Source: Symbiodinium sp. CCMP2592
Taxonomy: Eukaryota; Sar; Dinophyceae; Suessiales; Symbiodiniaceae
DNA: 64,000 bases
Assembly: GCA_905221615.1 (NCBI GenBank)
Contig: CAJNDT010006023.1
Location: 356,810-420,809, forward strand
Direction of reading: 5' to 3'
Part shown: positions 16,751 to 27,530 of the stretch, one piece after another
Layout: every line of letters begins with the position of its first letter
How positions within the stretch are numbered: the first letter of the stretch is position 1
Made by a program: the position numbers and the translations under genes
The notes under the pieces: generated by a model
What the model saw: only the letters and a program-made list of their open reading frames with translations
The model's database searches: none
What the model was told of the DNA's origin: nothing

Positions 16751-18600
16751 ATGATTTACATGGCACAGAATATTGAAACCTCAGCCTGCGAGCGACTATT
16801 AGACGCATTTGCTGGCCTTCTCAGCATCATCTGTCACTTTCTCCTTCGGCTCTTTCATGAAAACTGCGGTATTACCTGTCGGGCCCAGCCCTTGGACAAG
16901 CAGAACCGAGCGAAACTTGTTAAGGTCCGGGAGTAAGCAAACCCAATGTTATGCCTGGCAGTGGCAAGCACCACGGTGCTGCTCGGCCCACTGCGATGTA
17001 AGGGGGGAAAGCTAGAGATGCGTCACGCTGTGCGGGGACCCCCAAGGAACTGTCCCCGGTAATTCAGACTTCGAAGCAGGGCTGGTTCTCTCGCGGCTCT
17101 TTAACGGCTACTGAGTGTACAGCAGAATTTCAGTGGTCTTGCTGCCCCATGCACCTGCCATAAGTCTGGTTGTCATGGACGGTCCATGACCTCCGCCCCG
17201 CCAGTGCCACAGACTTCCAACATGAAGCTGCACATCCTGTCAAGAGTCGTTGCTGTTGAGAGCTTCCCACACCAGCACTGACATCTCAGGATGCAGCCTG
17301 CCAATCTGACGCCATCACCAACACACGCTCTCCTTCCTCCAACGTTGCACTAGATCCACCGTGCAGCAACTCTTCTCGATAGGTGGCCTTTGAACCAGCA
17401 CTGAGACCCAAACCACCAACAGCCGGTCACCCGGAGGAGCAAGTTCAATGCGCGTCCCGAACGCACCGTGCACTTGCTTTGTAGCCTGAAAAGGAGCATA
17501 TTATCTGGAAGATAGCCAGCTGCTGCGAAGCTTAGCATCCGGCCTGCACACCAATGCAAACAGCCTTGTCAAAGGCTGAGCATGCCTCTTGAAAGGTGTC
17601 CCAGCCAGTCTGACGTTCAACTACCTCGGCTCATCGACTGTCGCACTCTCGACTTGAAACGTCATGACAAAATGCCATGAAAATTGCCATGGCTCGTAAA
17701 GTTCATCACCAGCTGTGAAAGAGCAAAGGTCCGCAAAACAGGCTCCTGCATTGCACCACTACAACTAAGCGAGGAGTGGCCAGAAACTTCTCGTCTGTTC
17801 CTGCCTATAAGGTGATTCGTCGCGAGAAGACTCAGGACATGGTTGGAGGCTGCGCGTGCATGTATGACCTGCGTCTGGGCGGCGGACAAGCGGCAACACG
17901 ATCATGTGTGTTCAAGAGAATGCCCCCACGTGTTTGGCGGTGAAGCAAAGGCCTAAGGGAACATGCATTTTACCGCCCGTGACCCTCAGCGCCGCTAGAT
18001 GCCACTAGCCTGTCAGCGGCTTTAGCTTTGCTGCATGAGGCAAAAACATCTCCACGCGAGTCAAGCAGAACCTACACTGAACGGAACTCAAAGCGAAGCT
18101 TAGCATGCAAAGGGCGTTGGGATCTTGGGAGGGATCGTTTAAGATCGTGTGCACTTTGCTTCATTACCGTCCTGCACCATTGTAGCCCGACTTTTGCTTG
18201 GCTCAGTCTTCAAACCCCTTCGGTGAAGGCCTCAGTTTTGCCGTGTAGTCGCCTCAGCACTTTGCCCACCTCTTGCACCTGCGCCTGCAGTGCGAATTGC
18301 TGTCGGTCAAAAGACATAAAGCAAAGGCCTTAGGGCCTTCAGTCCAGGCCTCCGTGAAAATTCGGCAATTCACTCGCTGCCGCATTGAGGACAGGGCCAC
18401 CATGATGCGAGTCTGAGGGCATGGTCCAAACATGTCACCACGCACATACTCCGAAATAGGCGAGCTTGCCATGAAAGGGATGCCCCTTCATCCATATCTG
18501 TTAGTGCATGCTCAAGCTGTTCCGGTATGCCACCAGTGTAAACGATGTCTATGTATCTACCGACCTGTGTATTCATTTCTGATTTATTTGCGTACCTAAC
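16751..18600. other. No supported gene
   Basis: Open frames stay below about 100 codons on both strands and no domain motif is visible. No strong repeat is seen before the microsatellite cluster that starts near 18600. Confidence 0.4.
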
Positions 18601-19500
18601 TATATTGCTATCTCTCTATACCTACCCATGTATGAATGATGCATATGAACGTATTCGCATGTATATGCCTATGTACGCCTATGTACATGTTTATATACCT
18701 TCGTAAGTGCATATGCATATGTACATGTATGTGAGTCTTACGTATATGTGCATGTATGTGTGGATGGATGGATGGATGGATGGCTGACTGGCTGGCTTGC
18801 TGGCTGGCTGGCTGGGTGGCTGGCTGGCTGGCTGGGTGGCTGGGTGGCTGGGTGGCTGGGTGGCTGGGAAGCTGTGTTGATGGATGGATGGACCGATGTA
18901 ATGTATGCACGCAAGTACAAGCATAACTACATGCATATGCATATGATACATACAACAATTTATCTGCGTGTGAACGTTTGCATGTACGTATGTACAACAT
19001 GTGATTGCATGTACGTACGCATGATAATCAATAGTCGACCAAGAAATCATTCGACGAATCCTACCGTCAACCCAACCCACCCAATCCACTATCAAATCAA
19101 ACGAAAACACAAGACAAACACACTCAGTACAAACACGCATGCATACATACACACATACAGGCAGGTCTACATACACACATACAGGCACGCATACATGCAC
19201 ACATACACGCACACATACATACACACATACATACATACATACATATATCCGTCCATCCATCCATCCATCCATCCATCCGTCCGTCCGTGCATCCATCCAT
19301 CCCTCTTTCATACACAAGTCAAATTTGCTGCGCACACACCTGAATGTACACGTAAGTTCATACATGCAAACCACTACACAAACAAGCATACCTACATGTC
19401 TAAATACCTACATACGTACATACAAACAAAAAGGATATAACCACATACATAAAACCCATTCATGCATGGAAGGTGCATGCACTAACGCATGTGTACGTTA
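18600..19500 (+). repeat. Microsatellite cluster (TGGA, TGGC, CATA, ATCC)
   Basis: Includes (TGGA)n flowing into (TGGC/TGGG)n at 18760-18895, CATACA-type repeats at 19130-19250 and (ATCC)n at 19247-19305. The long Pro/Ser/Gln- and Cys/Val/Met-rich open frames on both strands come from the repeats. The 19030-19110 interval is less repetitive but shows no gene. Confidence 0.9.
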
Positions 19501-19548
19501 ATACTCACACGCATACGGACCGAGCCAGGCAGGCATGCAGACAGACAT

Positions 19549-19592
19549 AAACACACACACACACATACATACATACATACATACATACATAC

Positions 19593-19665
<73 letters not shown>

Positions 19666-19674
19666 TAGACATAG

Positions 19675-19742
<68 letters not shown>

Positions 19743-19791
19743 GTATACGTATACGTATACATATATATATACATATACATATACTTATACT

Positions 19792-19841
<50 letters not shown>

Positions 19842-19850
19842 CATACATAC
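19549..19850 (+). repeat. 300-bp ACACAT/ATATAC microsatellite
   Basis: A compound array of (ACAC)n, (CATA)n, (ACACAT)n, (ATATAC)n and (GTATAC)n units, pure enough that every frame stays open. It directly precedes a diverged dispersed repeat (19848-19915) and the left direct repeat of the retroelement region. Confidence 0.95.
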
Positions 19851-19915
19851 TTTTGACTTTGAAGGCGCTGCCTGGGGTCCAAGCCTAGCATCAAAGACAA
19901 GACAGGCGTTCATAC
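19848..19915 (+). repeat. Dispersed repeat, copy 2 (copy 1 at 1768-1835)
   Basis: Diverged copy of the sequence at 1768-1835, same strand. It sits between the long microsatellite and the left direct repeat, so it may belong to the same composite repeat family. Confidence 0.55.
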
Positions 19916-19920
19916 ATACA

Positions 19921-20240
19921 CACTGCTTGGTTCGGCCAAGAGCAAGAGTGAAGAAAGGAAGGAAGAAAGATGCATGTTGTACTTGCTGGTTGTGCATGTC
20001 AGATTGCGGCAAACGTGCAAAAAACTGGCTGAATGTTCACTCACGACTGCTGAATGATTGCTCTAATCTGGACACCACAGGGAGCCTGTCCTCAGACAAT
20101 CTTGGCACCACAAGGGGCTGCCTTGCAGGTACGTGGCTCCAACGTCCCGGAACCATATCAGCACACTCTGAAGAGCCTCTTTGTTAGATGCCCACTCTTC
20201 AGGTGTGGGGCTCCCATGTGCTAGGGAGGTTCACACACAC
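19921..20240 (+). repeat. Left direct repeat flanking the retroelement region
   Basis: About 320 bases that recur at 29889-30286 in the same orientation with roughly ten mismatches over the first 290 bases. Both start at CACTG(C/A)TTGGTTCG and end at TGCTAGGGAGGTTCACACAC. The right copy carries about 75 extra bases before the shared end. The repeats enclose 9.6 kb that contains the decayed reverse transcriptase element. They may be the element's terminal repeats or an independent dispersed family. Confidence 0.85.
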
Positions 20241-20412
20241 CCAGCCCCGATCGGGGCGAAGCAAAGTTTTGTTCCCATAAGCAATCATCGTTCGTTATCA
20301 GAATTGAGACGCTGAACTGTCGGGCATTCCCGCAAGAGCTTGAAATGACACTGGCAACGAAGGCCAGCACGAACCAGCATCTTAGCGCATGCTCTGGTAG
20401 ATCGCCTGTACT

Positions 20413-21184
20413 TTACCGGCGGGTACACTGTGTCATAGGGGGCAATGGAATCTCATGACCAGGGCTCTCTAGAAGGAGACCGATGCACAGGTGTAGCTGT
20501 AGGTGCTGTCGGTGTAGGGGATGCACTGGATGTTGACGACGAAAAGGTGCGAGGTTGTAGCTGATCCTTTTGGATTTTCTTCTTCTTGTGATCATGCCTT
20601 GTTGTGAAAATCGGTGACGAGTTTCTGGTTGAAGTTCGACTCCGGCGCTTCTTCTTCTTCTTAATGGAACCCGTAACGTTTGGTGTCATCTCAGATTTTG
20701 CAACGGTGCTGGAAGAAGCATGTTGGATGTCGTCTTTCCGCGTGAACGCTGCGAGTTCATCAGAGTCCCTAGAACTAATGTCATCTCCGCTATCCTTCTT
20801 CTTCTTGATGAAACTCGTAAAATTTGGTGCGACCTCAGGATTCACAACGGTGCTTGATGAAGCATGCTGGATGTCGTCTTTCCGCAAGAACGCTGCAGAG
20901 TTCATCAGAGCCCCCAGAGCTGATGTCATCCTCATTGTCATGAGGATGAGATGGAGGCACGCTGCGGGTCGGCATGTTGCTGTACCAAACGGCTGTGAAA
21001 TCAACAACAAGACGACAAGTTGTGCATGGCTGACACGTGACAACTCAATCGAAACTGTTTGCGCCCGCAAGGTGGTGCTGTATGTCAATGGCAATGCTCT
21101 GAACTGACAAAACCAACTTGCCTTTCGTAAGTTTGCCACAGCTTCGCTGTGCATGTTGGCCGCGGAAAGCGGCAATGAATGCAT
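20413..21184 (-). CDS. Lys/Ser-rich hypothetical protein with duplicated module
   Basis: An open frame of up to 243 codons. Its middle contains two copies of a module reading RKDDIQHASSSTV, then PN-T, then IKKKK, encoded by tandem DNA copies at about 20798-20935 and 20649-20790. The tail is rich in Lys, Ser, Thr and Pro with a basic HDHKKKKIQKDQ patch. No family recognised; it could be a downstream part of the decayed retroelement, with which it shares strand and low-complexity style. The first 90 residues are less convincing. Confidence 0.4.
20649..20935 (-). repeat. Two tandem copies of a ~145-bp unit
   Basis: Copies at about 20649-20790 and 20798-20935 share CTTCTTCTT, GCAACGGTGCT/ACAACGGTGCT, a TGGATGTCGTCTTTCCGC word and a GATGTCATC-like end. 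The spacing preserves reading frame, giving the duplicated protein module. Confidence 0.8.
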
Positions 21185-21196
21185 CTAATTATCAGC

Positions 21197-21631
21197 TCAT
21201 CTGTGTAATGCACGGAGTACGTGATCTCTTCCTCTTAAGTGTTGGGGAGGTCGAAGTAGTGGAGGAGGTTGCTCCGAGGTTGCCGTAGCAGGCGAGTTTT
21301 CAATTGGATCTTGTTGTTGCGTACGGCTGTTGATCCACTCTCTAGAAGCAACAAAGTATTCCCGCCGCCACGAAGAGCCATTGGTGGCCCAATGCCATCT
21401 CCACTCTGATGCTCGTGGGGATCTGGATCGGGTACTTCGATCCATGGGTCCAACACATGAAAGTGTGAGCTGAAAAGCTGCGAGGTTATGAATGTTGGTT
21501 TGAATTGTGAACGGTTGTGAAACACTGCACGGTGCGAAGGCGGTTGTTTTGCAGCGCAAGCAACTGTACAAAACTCTGGTCCATGCGTGCTGTTGGCCCT
21601 CATGTTCGCAAGAGTGCCTCAAGTCTGGCAA
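21197..21631 (-). CDS. Hypothetical Arg/Ser- and Pro-rich frame
   Basis: A 144-codon frame containing MDRSTRSRSPRASEW and a segment with several Trp residues, followed by a Pro-rich tail. An internal Met before DRSTRSRSPR is a plausible start. It lies downstream of the reverse transcriptase on the same strand and may be element-derived. No family recognised; coding status is uncertain. Confidence 0.25.
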   Translation of the reverse strand: MPDLRHSCEHEGQQHAWTRVLYSCLRCKTTAFAPCSVSQPFTIQTNIHNLAAFQLTLSCVGPMDRSTRSRSPRASEWRWHWATNGSSWRREYFVASREWINSRTQQQDPIENSPATATSEQPPPLLRPPQHLRGRDHVLRALHR

Positions 21632-22024
21632 CTCTTTCTTTCAAACCTGTGATTTCTCGTTCTGTTTGAACGATAAACTCTGCAAGGCGATCACGGAAAG
21701 CCCAATCACTGAAATGTGAAGATCTCACTGTCCGCGTCCGATGCATGCTCGCCGCGTTCGGTCAAAACTTCCAAGAGGGCCTGGGCAAGATCCTCACGTC
21801 GGATTTCAGCATCTGTGGGTGCCGATGTGGAGGATGTCTCCGTGGTTGCTAGAGGATTGTTCATCGCGGATCAACCTATGATTATGCTGCTTTTCCACAC
21901 GTGAGCCAAATACTGAGGGTACAAGCGACTGTGTTGTGGTGCTTAACACAATGTAATGGTGTTCTGCATAAGCTACAATGCTAAGCAACTTTTTCCGCGT
22001 CCGTTGCTGTCGCTGTGATTGCTA

Positions 22025-22430
22025 TTAGGACCAGTCTGGTGCGTCCTGCCTCATTAGGCTCTCCAAAATATCGAGTTGTTGTTTACAACTCGCCATGATA
22101 GCGGTAGTAGCTTCACGCTGCTTGGTCAAAACCGTCGTGGCTTGCTGGACCAACTGCTCCAGCTTTGCCTGTGCCTCGGTCGTGGATGTGTGAAACTGGT
22201 GGAAGAGGTTGATGACCTCACGTATGTCTCCCGAAGCAATCGGTGTGGGATCCAGGTTGTCCGGAGGGTATGGTGGAGTGCTCGGTGCCGGAATGTCCGA
22301 TGTTGGGACAGTTACCGGGTCTTCATCTTGTTCTTCCTGTTCTTCCGCAATGCGAAGAATCTGTGTTCGTAGTGGTGGATGCAATTGCAGTGTTTCGTGC
22401 GCAGATGACGCCTGTCGGCGTCGGCGCTTT
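22025..22430 (-). CDS. Basic plus coiled-coil tail of the decayed element
   Basis: Starts with a basic run (SNLKRRRRQASSA), then an acidic stretch (RIAEEQEEQDEDPV), a Pro-rich spacer and about 70 residues of likely coiled coil (EVINLFHQFHTSTTEAQAKL, LVQQATTVLTKQREA). The frame upstream may continue from sequence after the reverse transcriptase. No known family; possibly nuclear targeting and oligomerisation of an element protein. Confidence 0.4.
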
Positions 22431-22641
22431 AAATTGCTCCTTGTGGATCGGATTGTGCCTCGGTCGGCTGTTCAATGCTTTATGCGTTGGTCGCAGCTTT
22501 CCCGACATAGCAGTCTTGTACATCTTCGTAGGAGTCGTTATACTGAGATGGCTGCGGCATGTATAACAATCAATGTTAAAGCTTGAAAAACGGTGCATGA
22601 ACATGCGCAGCTCACACAGCACAGCATAGGTCCACGTTTTT

Positions 22642-23917
22642 CTACAGCTGACGGTCACAGTATCTAGCTGCCACGTAGAGGTCACGCATGGCTCGAATGG
22701 CAGTGTAAGCTTTGTTGCTGGGTGTGGTGACCCTCTGTACGAGTCGTGTGCGTGCCTGGAAACTGCTGCGAAGTGTTCGGCAAGCGGTGGCAGAATGAGG
22801 GTGCAAAATGTCTGCTCTATGCAGACTGCATTGGTATGTGAGGCTGCGTTGCTCAGGGTCAATGGCGAAGCCCAGGAAAATGTTTGCCGGTTCAGTTTCA
22901 AGCTAGACCGGAGGCTTGTAAAAAGATGCAGCTGTGAGTTGCTTAAAAGGAGGCAGCTTGGCCAAGTGTTTCGGCAGCAAAAGTACTCTGTTGTCAACGT
23001 AGCGAGTTGCGAAGAAAATGGCGTGGTCTTTGTGTGTGTGTGTTGAGGAAAGTACTTGTGTTTGACAAAAAGTTGACGGTATGTGTGGCGCCAACATTGT
23101 TCCTCTACCACCACCACAAGATTACATAAGGCCGGGCTGCACGGTGATCCCATGAGCACCACACGGAACTGCTCGATGAGCGTGTTTCCAACCGTAAAAT
23201 AGTTGAGCATAAGTACTGCTACAATGAGTTGTGGAATGTGTTGAAGTTGAATGCCGAGTTTGTTACCCGACGATGCTTCCTGTTGCTTTTGTCTGCTCTT
23301 GCCCCGATGTACTCTGTGCTTGGGGTCCTTCTGTGAATGGTCGATGTAGAATGCGTTGGAGTGGAGCGGGTTTTTCTCTCGGTATCATCGCGCAAGTATG
23401 CTGTACGCTGAGAGAAATCGGCTCTTGTCGACCGAAGTGAAGAAACCTGCTAAATCCTGATTGCACAATACGTATTCCGCGGAGTCTCGGAGTTTGTGTG
23501 TGTCTTGCAAAAAGGTTGCTGCTTGAGTTGAGTGATGCCATCTCCCTGATGGAAAGAATCTGGACATGCCTGTGATGTCATGAGTTGTAAAACGTCCGCG
23601 AGTGCTTCCCATAGTTTCCTGCCCAGAGTGTCGAGAAATGCTACTATGGGGCGTCCTTTTGCAAATTGCTTCTTGCGTTTTGGTAAAATGTATGCTCGTG
23701 GTATGCGGCCCCATTGCGGGAAGGCCCAGGCGTAGTCTGGGAGCATGTAAACATCATAATGATGCTCGAGGGGTGCGTGAGTTGAAATCCGAAAGACCTC
23801 CTCATCAAGAAAGGTATTGTGGATGGCAGCGCGGTACCAAGCTTGGCAGTACCACAGGAGTCTGTTCGGGAAATGGTCTTCGCAGTGGATGGCTCCGGTT
23901 GGGAGTTGTTGTTGCAT
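22642..23917 (-). pseudogene. Reverse transcriptase with YVDN motif, broken
   Basis: Would copy element RNA into DNA. Readable motifs in order: AYILPKRKKQFAKGRPIVAF (fingers), LCNQDLAGFFTSVDKSRF (motif A, Asp), VVLMGSPCSPALCNLV (motif B), FFATRYVDNRVLLLP (motif C with Asp-Asn instead of Asp-Asp), then IFLGFAIDPEQRSLTYQ and a tail (AIRAMRDLYVAARYC). Breaks: frameshift near 23515-23540, in-frame TGA at 23387-23385, frameshift in the CA-rich run near 23030-23045, and in-frame TAG at 22905-22903. The frame finally stops at 22644-22642. Breaks of every kind argue for decay rather than programmed recoding. Confidence 0.8.
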
Positions 23918-23929
23918 CTGCTTGACTGA

Positions 23930-25288
23930 TTAGACGTGTAAGGTGTTGTTGTGGGAGCAATGTTCCTTGTGTTGTGCTAATTGCTCTGCCACAAATTGCT
24001 TTGTGGCCTCAGCATTGAACGAAAAGCCATAGTGCTTGTGCCACGACCTGATGGATCGTGTGAGCTGAGCTGCAAGTTGTGATGGTTTTGGAAGGCAGTT
24101 GCTCTTGCCTGAGCAGGACAGAAATTCGTGTTGTGGCTGCAGTTCCAGTTCTGCCATTTGGATGGCAAAGTGGTTGTTGTAAATGTGTTCTGATGACACT
24201 TGGGCTTGCAGCGATGCGCACGTGCATGTCGGTTTGTGGCGTGGCTGCCATGAGGTATGAGCCGACCTCCAGTTGTGTAAAATTTGCTGAATCGGCGGAT
24301 GTTTTTTGTAAACCAATTTGGTGCTGGGTAGATGTAATAGTGGGATGTGTTGTTTGTGCTCGGTGAGAAGTGCACGTAACAACTGACGCATGTTGTCAGT
24401 GATCTGCGGATGCAGCAGCGTATGTATGTAGATTGGTTTTGTTGCTGGTGGAGTTGTAAGTCGTCTCTTCTTGAAGACTGTGTGAAGAGCTTTTTGTGCA
24501 TGTCTGCGGTCTCTGCGTGGTAAGTTGTTGGTAAGTTTGTAAAGTGCATAGACTGTGGAAGACGGTGTGTCGGAGCGCAAAAGTTGGCGCACCGTGTCGT
24601 ATCTGGTCCGTGTGTTGGAGCTGAGGTGTGAAACAGTAAGCCATGCTTGCTTTCTTGTCTCGAAAAGCGAGCTGGTGAAATTGCGCATGGAATGGTGTAG
24701 TTTTCGTCTGCGGAGTTTGGCCCACAGGGTGGCTGTGCCATTGTGCTTGTTGTTAGCCGCCTTTGTGAACCCTGAAAAGGCTCCTTTCATGTGTGATGTG
24801 ATGTAGGGGTAGTTGAGTTTTGCCTGATGGTGTTGCATGAGTGTGTTCTCTGTAGCTTCCAACTCTGTAGGGGAAATGTTGGCCTGCAGCACAGCTGGGG
24901 TGTATTGGCGGTAGCACTTGTGTTTGTGCCACCATCTGAGTGAAAGTTCAGCTTGCACAGTTTTGTGTTGCTTGAGTTGTTTGAACTTGCGGTTGCGTGT
25001 GCTTTCTCGCTGTGTCATTGTTTGACTAGTGCTGCCAATGTGATTAAATCGCTGAAGATGCTGTCTGGTGGATATGCGGCAGTAGACAACCTGTTGTTGT
25101 CTGAAAAAGGAAAGTGTGTAGGTTCGGTGTGAAACACCTGAGTGTGCAAAAAGTCGTTGCAGGTTGTCGAAGTGGCCAGCCTCATGTTTGAGGTGAAAAT
25201 ATTGAACCCGTGATAACAAAGAAAGGCCTTGTAACCATAAAATGATTGGATGCATCTGTCCCGATGTTTGCTCGGCCTGTGGTGCCAA
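23930..25288 (-). CDS. Pre-RT region of the decayed element
   Basis: A 452-codon frame rich in His, Arg, Gln and Thr. It includes WWHKHKCYRQYTPAVLQAN, a repeated-looking helix (LWAKLRRRKLHHSMRN) and a CTCASL Cys motif near residue 355. It ends at a TAA (23932-23930), but the reverse transcriptase frame starting at 23917 is the same frame, so the two were one reading frame before this stop. Function unknown; by position it is the N-terminal arm of the RT protein. Confidence 0.55.
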   Translation of the reverse strand: MAPQAEQTSGQMHPIILWLQGLSLLSRVQYFHLKHEAGHFDNLQRLFAHSGVSHRTYTLSFFRQQQVVYCRISTRQHLQRFNHIGSTSQTMTQRESTRNRKFKQLKQHKTVQAELSLRWWHKHKCYRQYTPAVLQANISPTELEATENTLMQHHQAKLNYPYITSHMKGAFSGFTKAANNKHNGTATLWAKLRRRKLHHSMRNFTSSLFETRKQAWLTVSHLSSNTRTRYDTVRQLLRSDTPSSTVYALYKLTNNLPRRDRRHAQKALHTVFKKRRLTTPPATKPIYIHTLLHPQITDNMRQLLRALLTEHKQHIPLLHLPSTKLVYKKHPPIQQILHNWRSAHTSWQPRHKPTCTCASLQAQVSSEHIYNNHFAIQMAELELQPQHEFLSCSGKSNCLPKPSQLAAQLTRSIRSWHKHYGFSFNAEATKQFVAEQLAQHKEHCSHNNTLHV

Positions 25289-25590
25289 AATTTACAGAAT
25301 GTTTCTGCCTTTGTCCAAAATTCGGATGACCTTCTTAAATTGTTTTGCAGTGAAGTTGGATTTGTGGCGACAAGATTGGCTCCTCGTTGGAGCGTGGTGC
25401 GAGTGCAACTGGTGTCGTAGTCATTCTGTCATTTGGCTGATGATAGCCACGAGTTTGACCAAAGCTGGTGTGCCGAATTTGCCAATGGCTTTTGTTGGCA
25501 CTCCCCAGGCCACTGCAGCGGTTTGCAGTGTTTGTTGTTGTGGCTCAGTCAGAGTTGGGAACTCTGATGCAACCAGATCCAAGTACTGTT

Positions 25591-27339
25591 TTACTTGGCT
25601 TCGCTGCTTTTCTGTGATTCCCTTGATAGCTCCGAACCACCGACTGATTCCTGACTCGGAGTGAACTCCTGCAAAATGGTCTTGGAACCATATGCTAGGT
25701 TTTGTGGGTTGAAGATGCGCTGCGGGTCCATCTTGGACTCCCTGTTTGATCCAGCTTTTGCACGTGCCAAGGTGGACTGGCGCTGTCTTTTGATTCCAGT
25801 GAGAGACCTGCCCGGGAAATGTGTTCCCGTCATCGAATCGGATGGTGTTGCTGTGGTGGACGGCGCTGTGTTGGTTGCTGGAGCTGGTGGTTCAACAGAG
25901 GAAGTAGAAGCTGTGTGTGAATGCAGGTTGTCCGTGTTGCTGTCGATAGTGAGAGCACGTTTTTGCCCTCGATGTTCGTTCACTGGCGAGACTTCAATGA
26001 CGGAGGGTTCTCCAGTTGGTTTTTGTGCTGTGGCTGCTGGAGTGCGACGCAGTGCAGAGGGCTGTACTTTTGCCTTCTTGGGTGTTGTGGGGTGACCACT
26101 GGTGGACCCCGCTGATTTCATTGCTTCGACTGCCTCCAATGCTGAAGCCAGTCGCGCTTCTAAGTCACTGTTCCGGTGAGCTGAATGTGGATCATGCCCA
26201 TCTTGCTGTGACTCCTGAACCGGGAGTTGGGGGCCCGGTTTTTCGGATTGCTGCTCCTGCTGAGTTTCTTGGGTCGTTGTTTCTTTGTGCTCTGGTGGAT
26301 GGGAGGCAGGTGATTTTGATGCCTTGTTGGCATCGTTGTACTGGTCTTGCAACTCTTGCAGATAAAGGACCAGTTCCTTGATCAACGTAGACATGGCCGG
26401 ACGTTTTGCAAGAGTTAGCTTCTCCTGCCAGCAGAATGCGGCGGCGGCTTGATCCAAATCTATTCTGCGGGCGCGAAACATCCTGAGAAGCTCTGTAGTG
26501 AAGACTGCCTCGCTGATGTGCTTGTTGCATGTGATGCGCAAATCATAGCCGTGAGCCGCGTACCTCAACCAGTACGACGACCAATTGTGTCGGAGAAAAG
26601 CCACCAAAGGTATGGTAGCGATCGGCAATCCTGCTGTTTCGTTTTGAAACGAATGCGGTGTTGCTTGAATGTGTCGGGGAAGATTCAGGCCAAACAACTG
26701 CCTGTTATCCCAATGCTCCGACGTTTGCACAAAATCATGTGGTATCTGAATGGGAAATGGTGTTGCCGTGGTGGTGTTGCTGCCGGTGTGGGATGTTGTC
26801 GGTGGTTGAGTGGTTGATGTAGTTGCGCAAGTGGGTGAAAAGGTAGGTGAAAGAGGTGATGGTGAGTAATGTGAAGGTGGTGGTGAAGTTGGTGGTGAAG
26901 GTGTGTACATCTGTGAATGAGGTGTGTGCGGGGGTGGGGGTGGTGGTGGGAAAGTCGGCTGAGGGCAGGGGTTGGTGGCTAACGGTATTTCATTCCATGT
27001 GAGCGGGGTGTGAAGAGCATGTGGTGTCTTGTCCGTAGTGCCCAGATTGTTGAGTGGCGGTGGATGAGGTGGTCCCCCTGGCCGAATCGGCATCGTCATG
27101 GATCTCTGTAGCGTGTTGATGGAAGTGCCCATGATACCTGTCGGTGGAGCTGTTGTCCACCGGAGTTGCGATGCTGGTGCATCTGCATCATGTGTGCCTG
27201 TTGCGTAGATTGCCTGTAGCTGCAAAAGGCTGCGGTTGACACGACAAAGCATGTAATCTGACAAAACCGTCATGCTGGCTCTGGCACTGCATGCAAATTC
27301 CCTGGCACCTATTTGGCTCAGAATGCGGGGTCGGAGCAA
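25591..27339 (-). CDS. Gag-like Pro-rich protein of the decayed element
   Basis: A 582-codon frame. Residues 70-190 are Pro/Thr/Ser-rich. Residues 195-330 form a folded-looking stretch (HWDNRQLFGLNLPRHIQ, VAFLRHNWSSYWLRYAAHG, FRARRIDLDQAAAAFCW) that may be the gag core. The rest is charged, with basic patches (KKAKVQ, IKRQRQSTLARAKAG). Its place upstream of a Cys motif and reverse transcriptase suggests a gag role; this is inference from order. After the stop, another frame continues with EPQQQTLQTAAVAWGVP, suggesting a frameshift. Confidence 0.5.
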   Translation of the reverse strand: MLRPRILSQIGAREFACSARASMTVLSDYMLCRVNRSLLQLQAIYATGTHDADAPASQLRWTTAPPTGIMGTSINTLQRSMTMPIRPGGPPHPPPLNNLGTTDKTPHALHTPLTWNEIPLATNPCPQPTFPPPPPPPHTPHSQMYTPSPPTSPPPSHYSPSPLSPTFSPTCATTSTTQPPTTSHTGSNTTTATPFPIQIPHDFVQTSEHWDNRQLFGLNLPRHIQATPHSFQNETAGLPIATIPLVAFLRHNWSSYWLRYAAHGYDLRITCNKHISEAVFTTELLRMFRARRIDLDQAAAAFCWQEKLTLAKRPAMSTLIKELVLYLQELQDQYNDANKASKSPASHPPEHKETTTQETQQEQQSEKPGPQLPVQESQQDGHDPHSAHRNSDLEARLASALEAVEAMKSAGSTSGHPTTPKKAKVQPSALRRTPAATAQKPTGEPSVIEVSPVNEHRGQKRALTIDSNTDNLHSHTASTSSVEPPAPATNTAPSTTATPSDSMTGTHFPGRSLTGIKRQRQSTLARAKAGSNRESKMDPQRIFNPQNLAYGSKTILQEFTPSQESVGGSELSRESQKSSEAK

Positions 27340-27530
27340 CGTTAGCCAACTCTAGCAGTCGGAAGAACGAAAGCATGGCATCGGAAGAACATGTAAACAG
27401 CTTGCAAACAACTCAGAAAACTTGGATCAAACTGTAAGACACGTGCACTTACTGAATGATGCCGAAGCCAACAATGCTGAAATCTCCAGCATGGAACCCC
27501 CGGCCAACGATGAACGCCTCTCGCCACATA

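Noticed and set aside
19482-19900. Long open frames made of Met/Tyr/Val/Cys or Thr/His/Ile repeats on both strands
   Set aside because: Pure translation of ACACAT/ATATAC microsatellite; every frame is open and there is no other protein content. The same applies at 3.1-3.5 and 18.6-19.5 kb.
22903-23932. Alternative genetic code or programmed read-through in the RT element
   Set aside because: All three stop codons occur, along with frameshifts, and the copia element and cellular genes use the standard code without internal stops.
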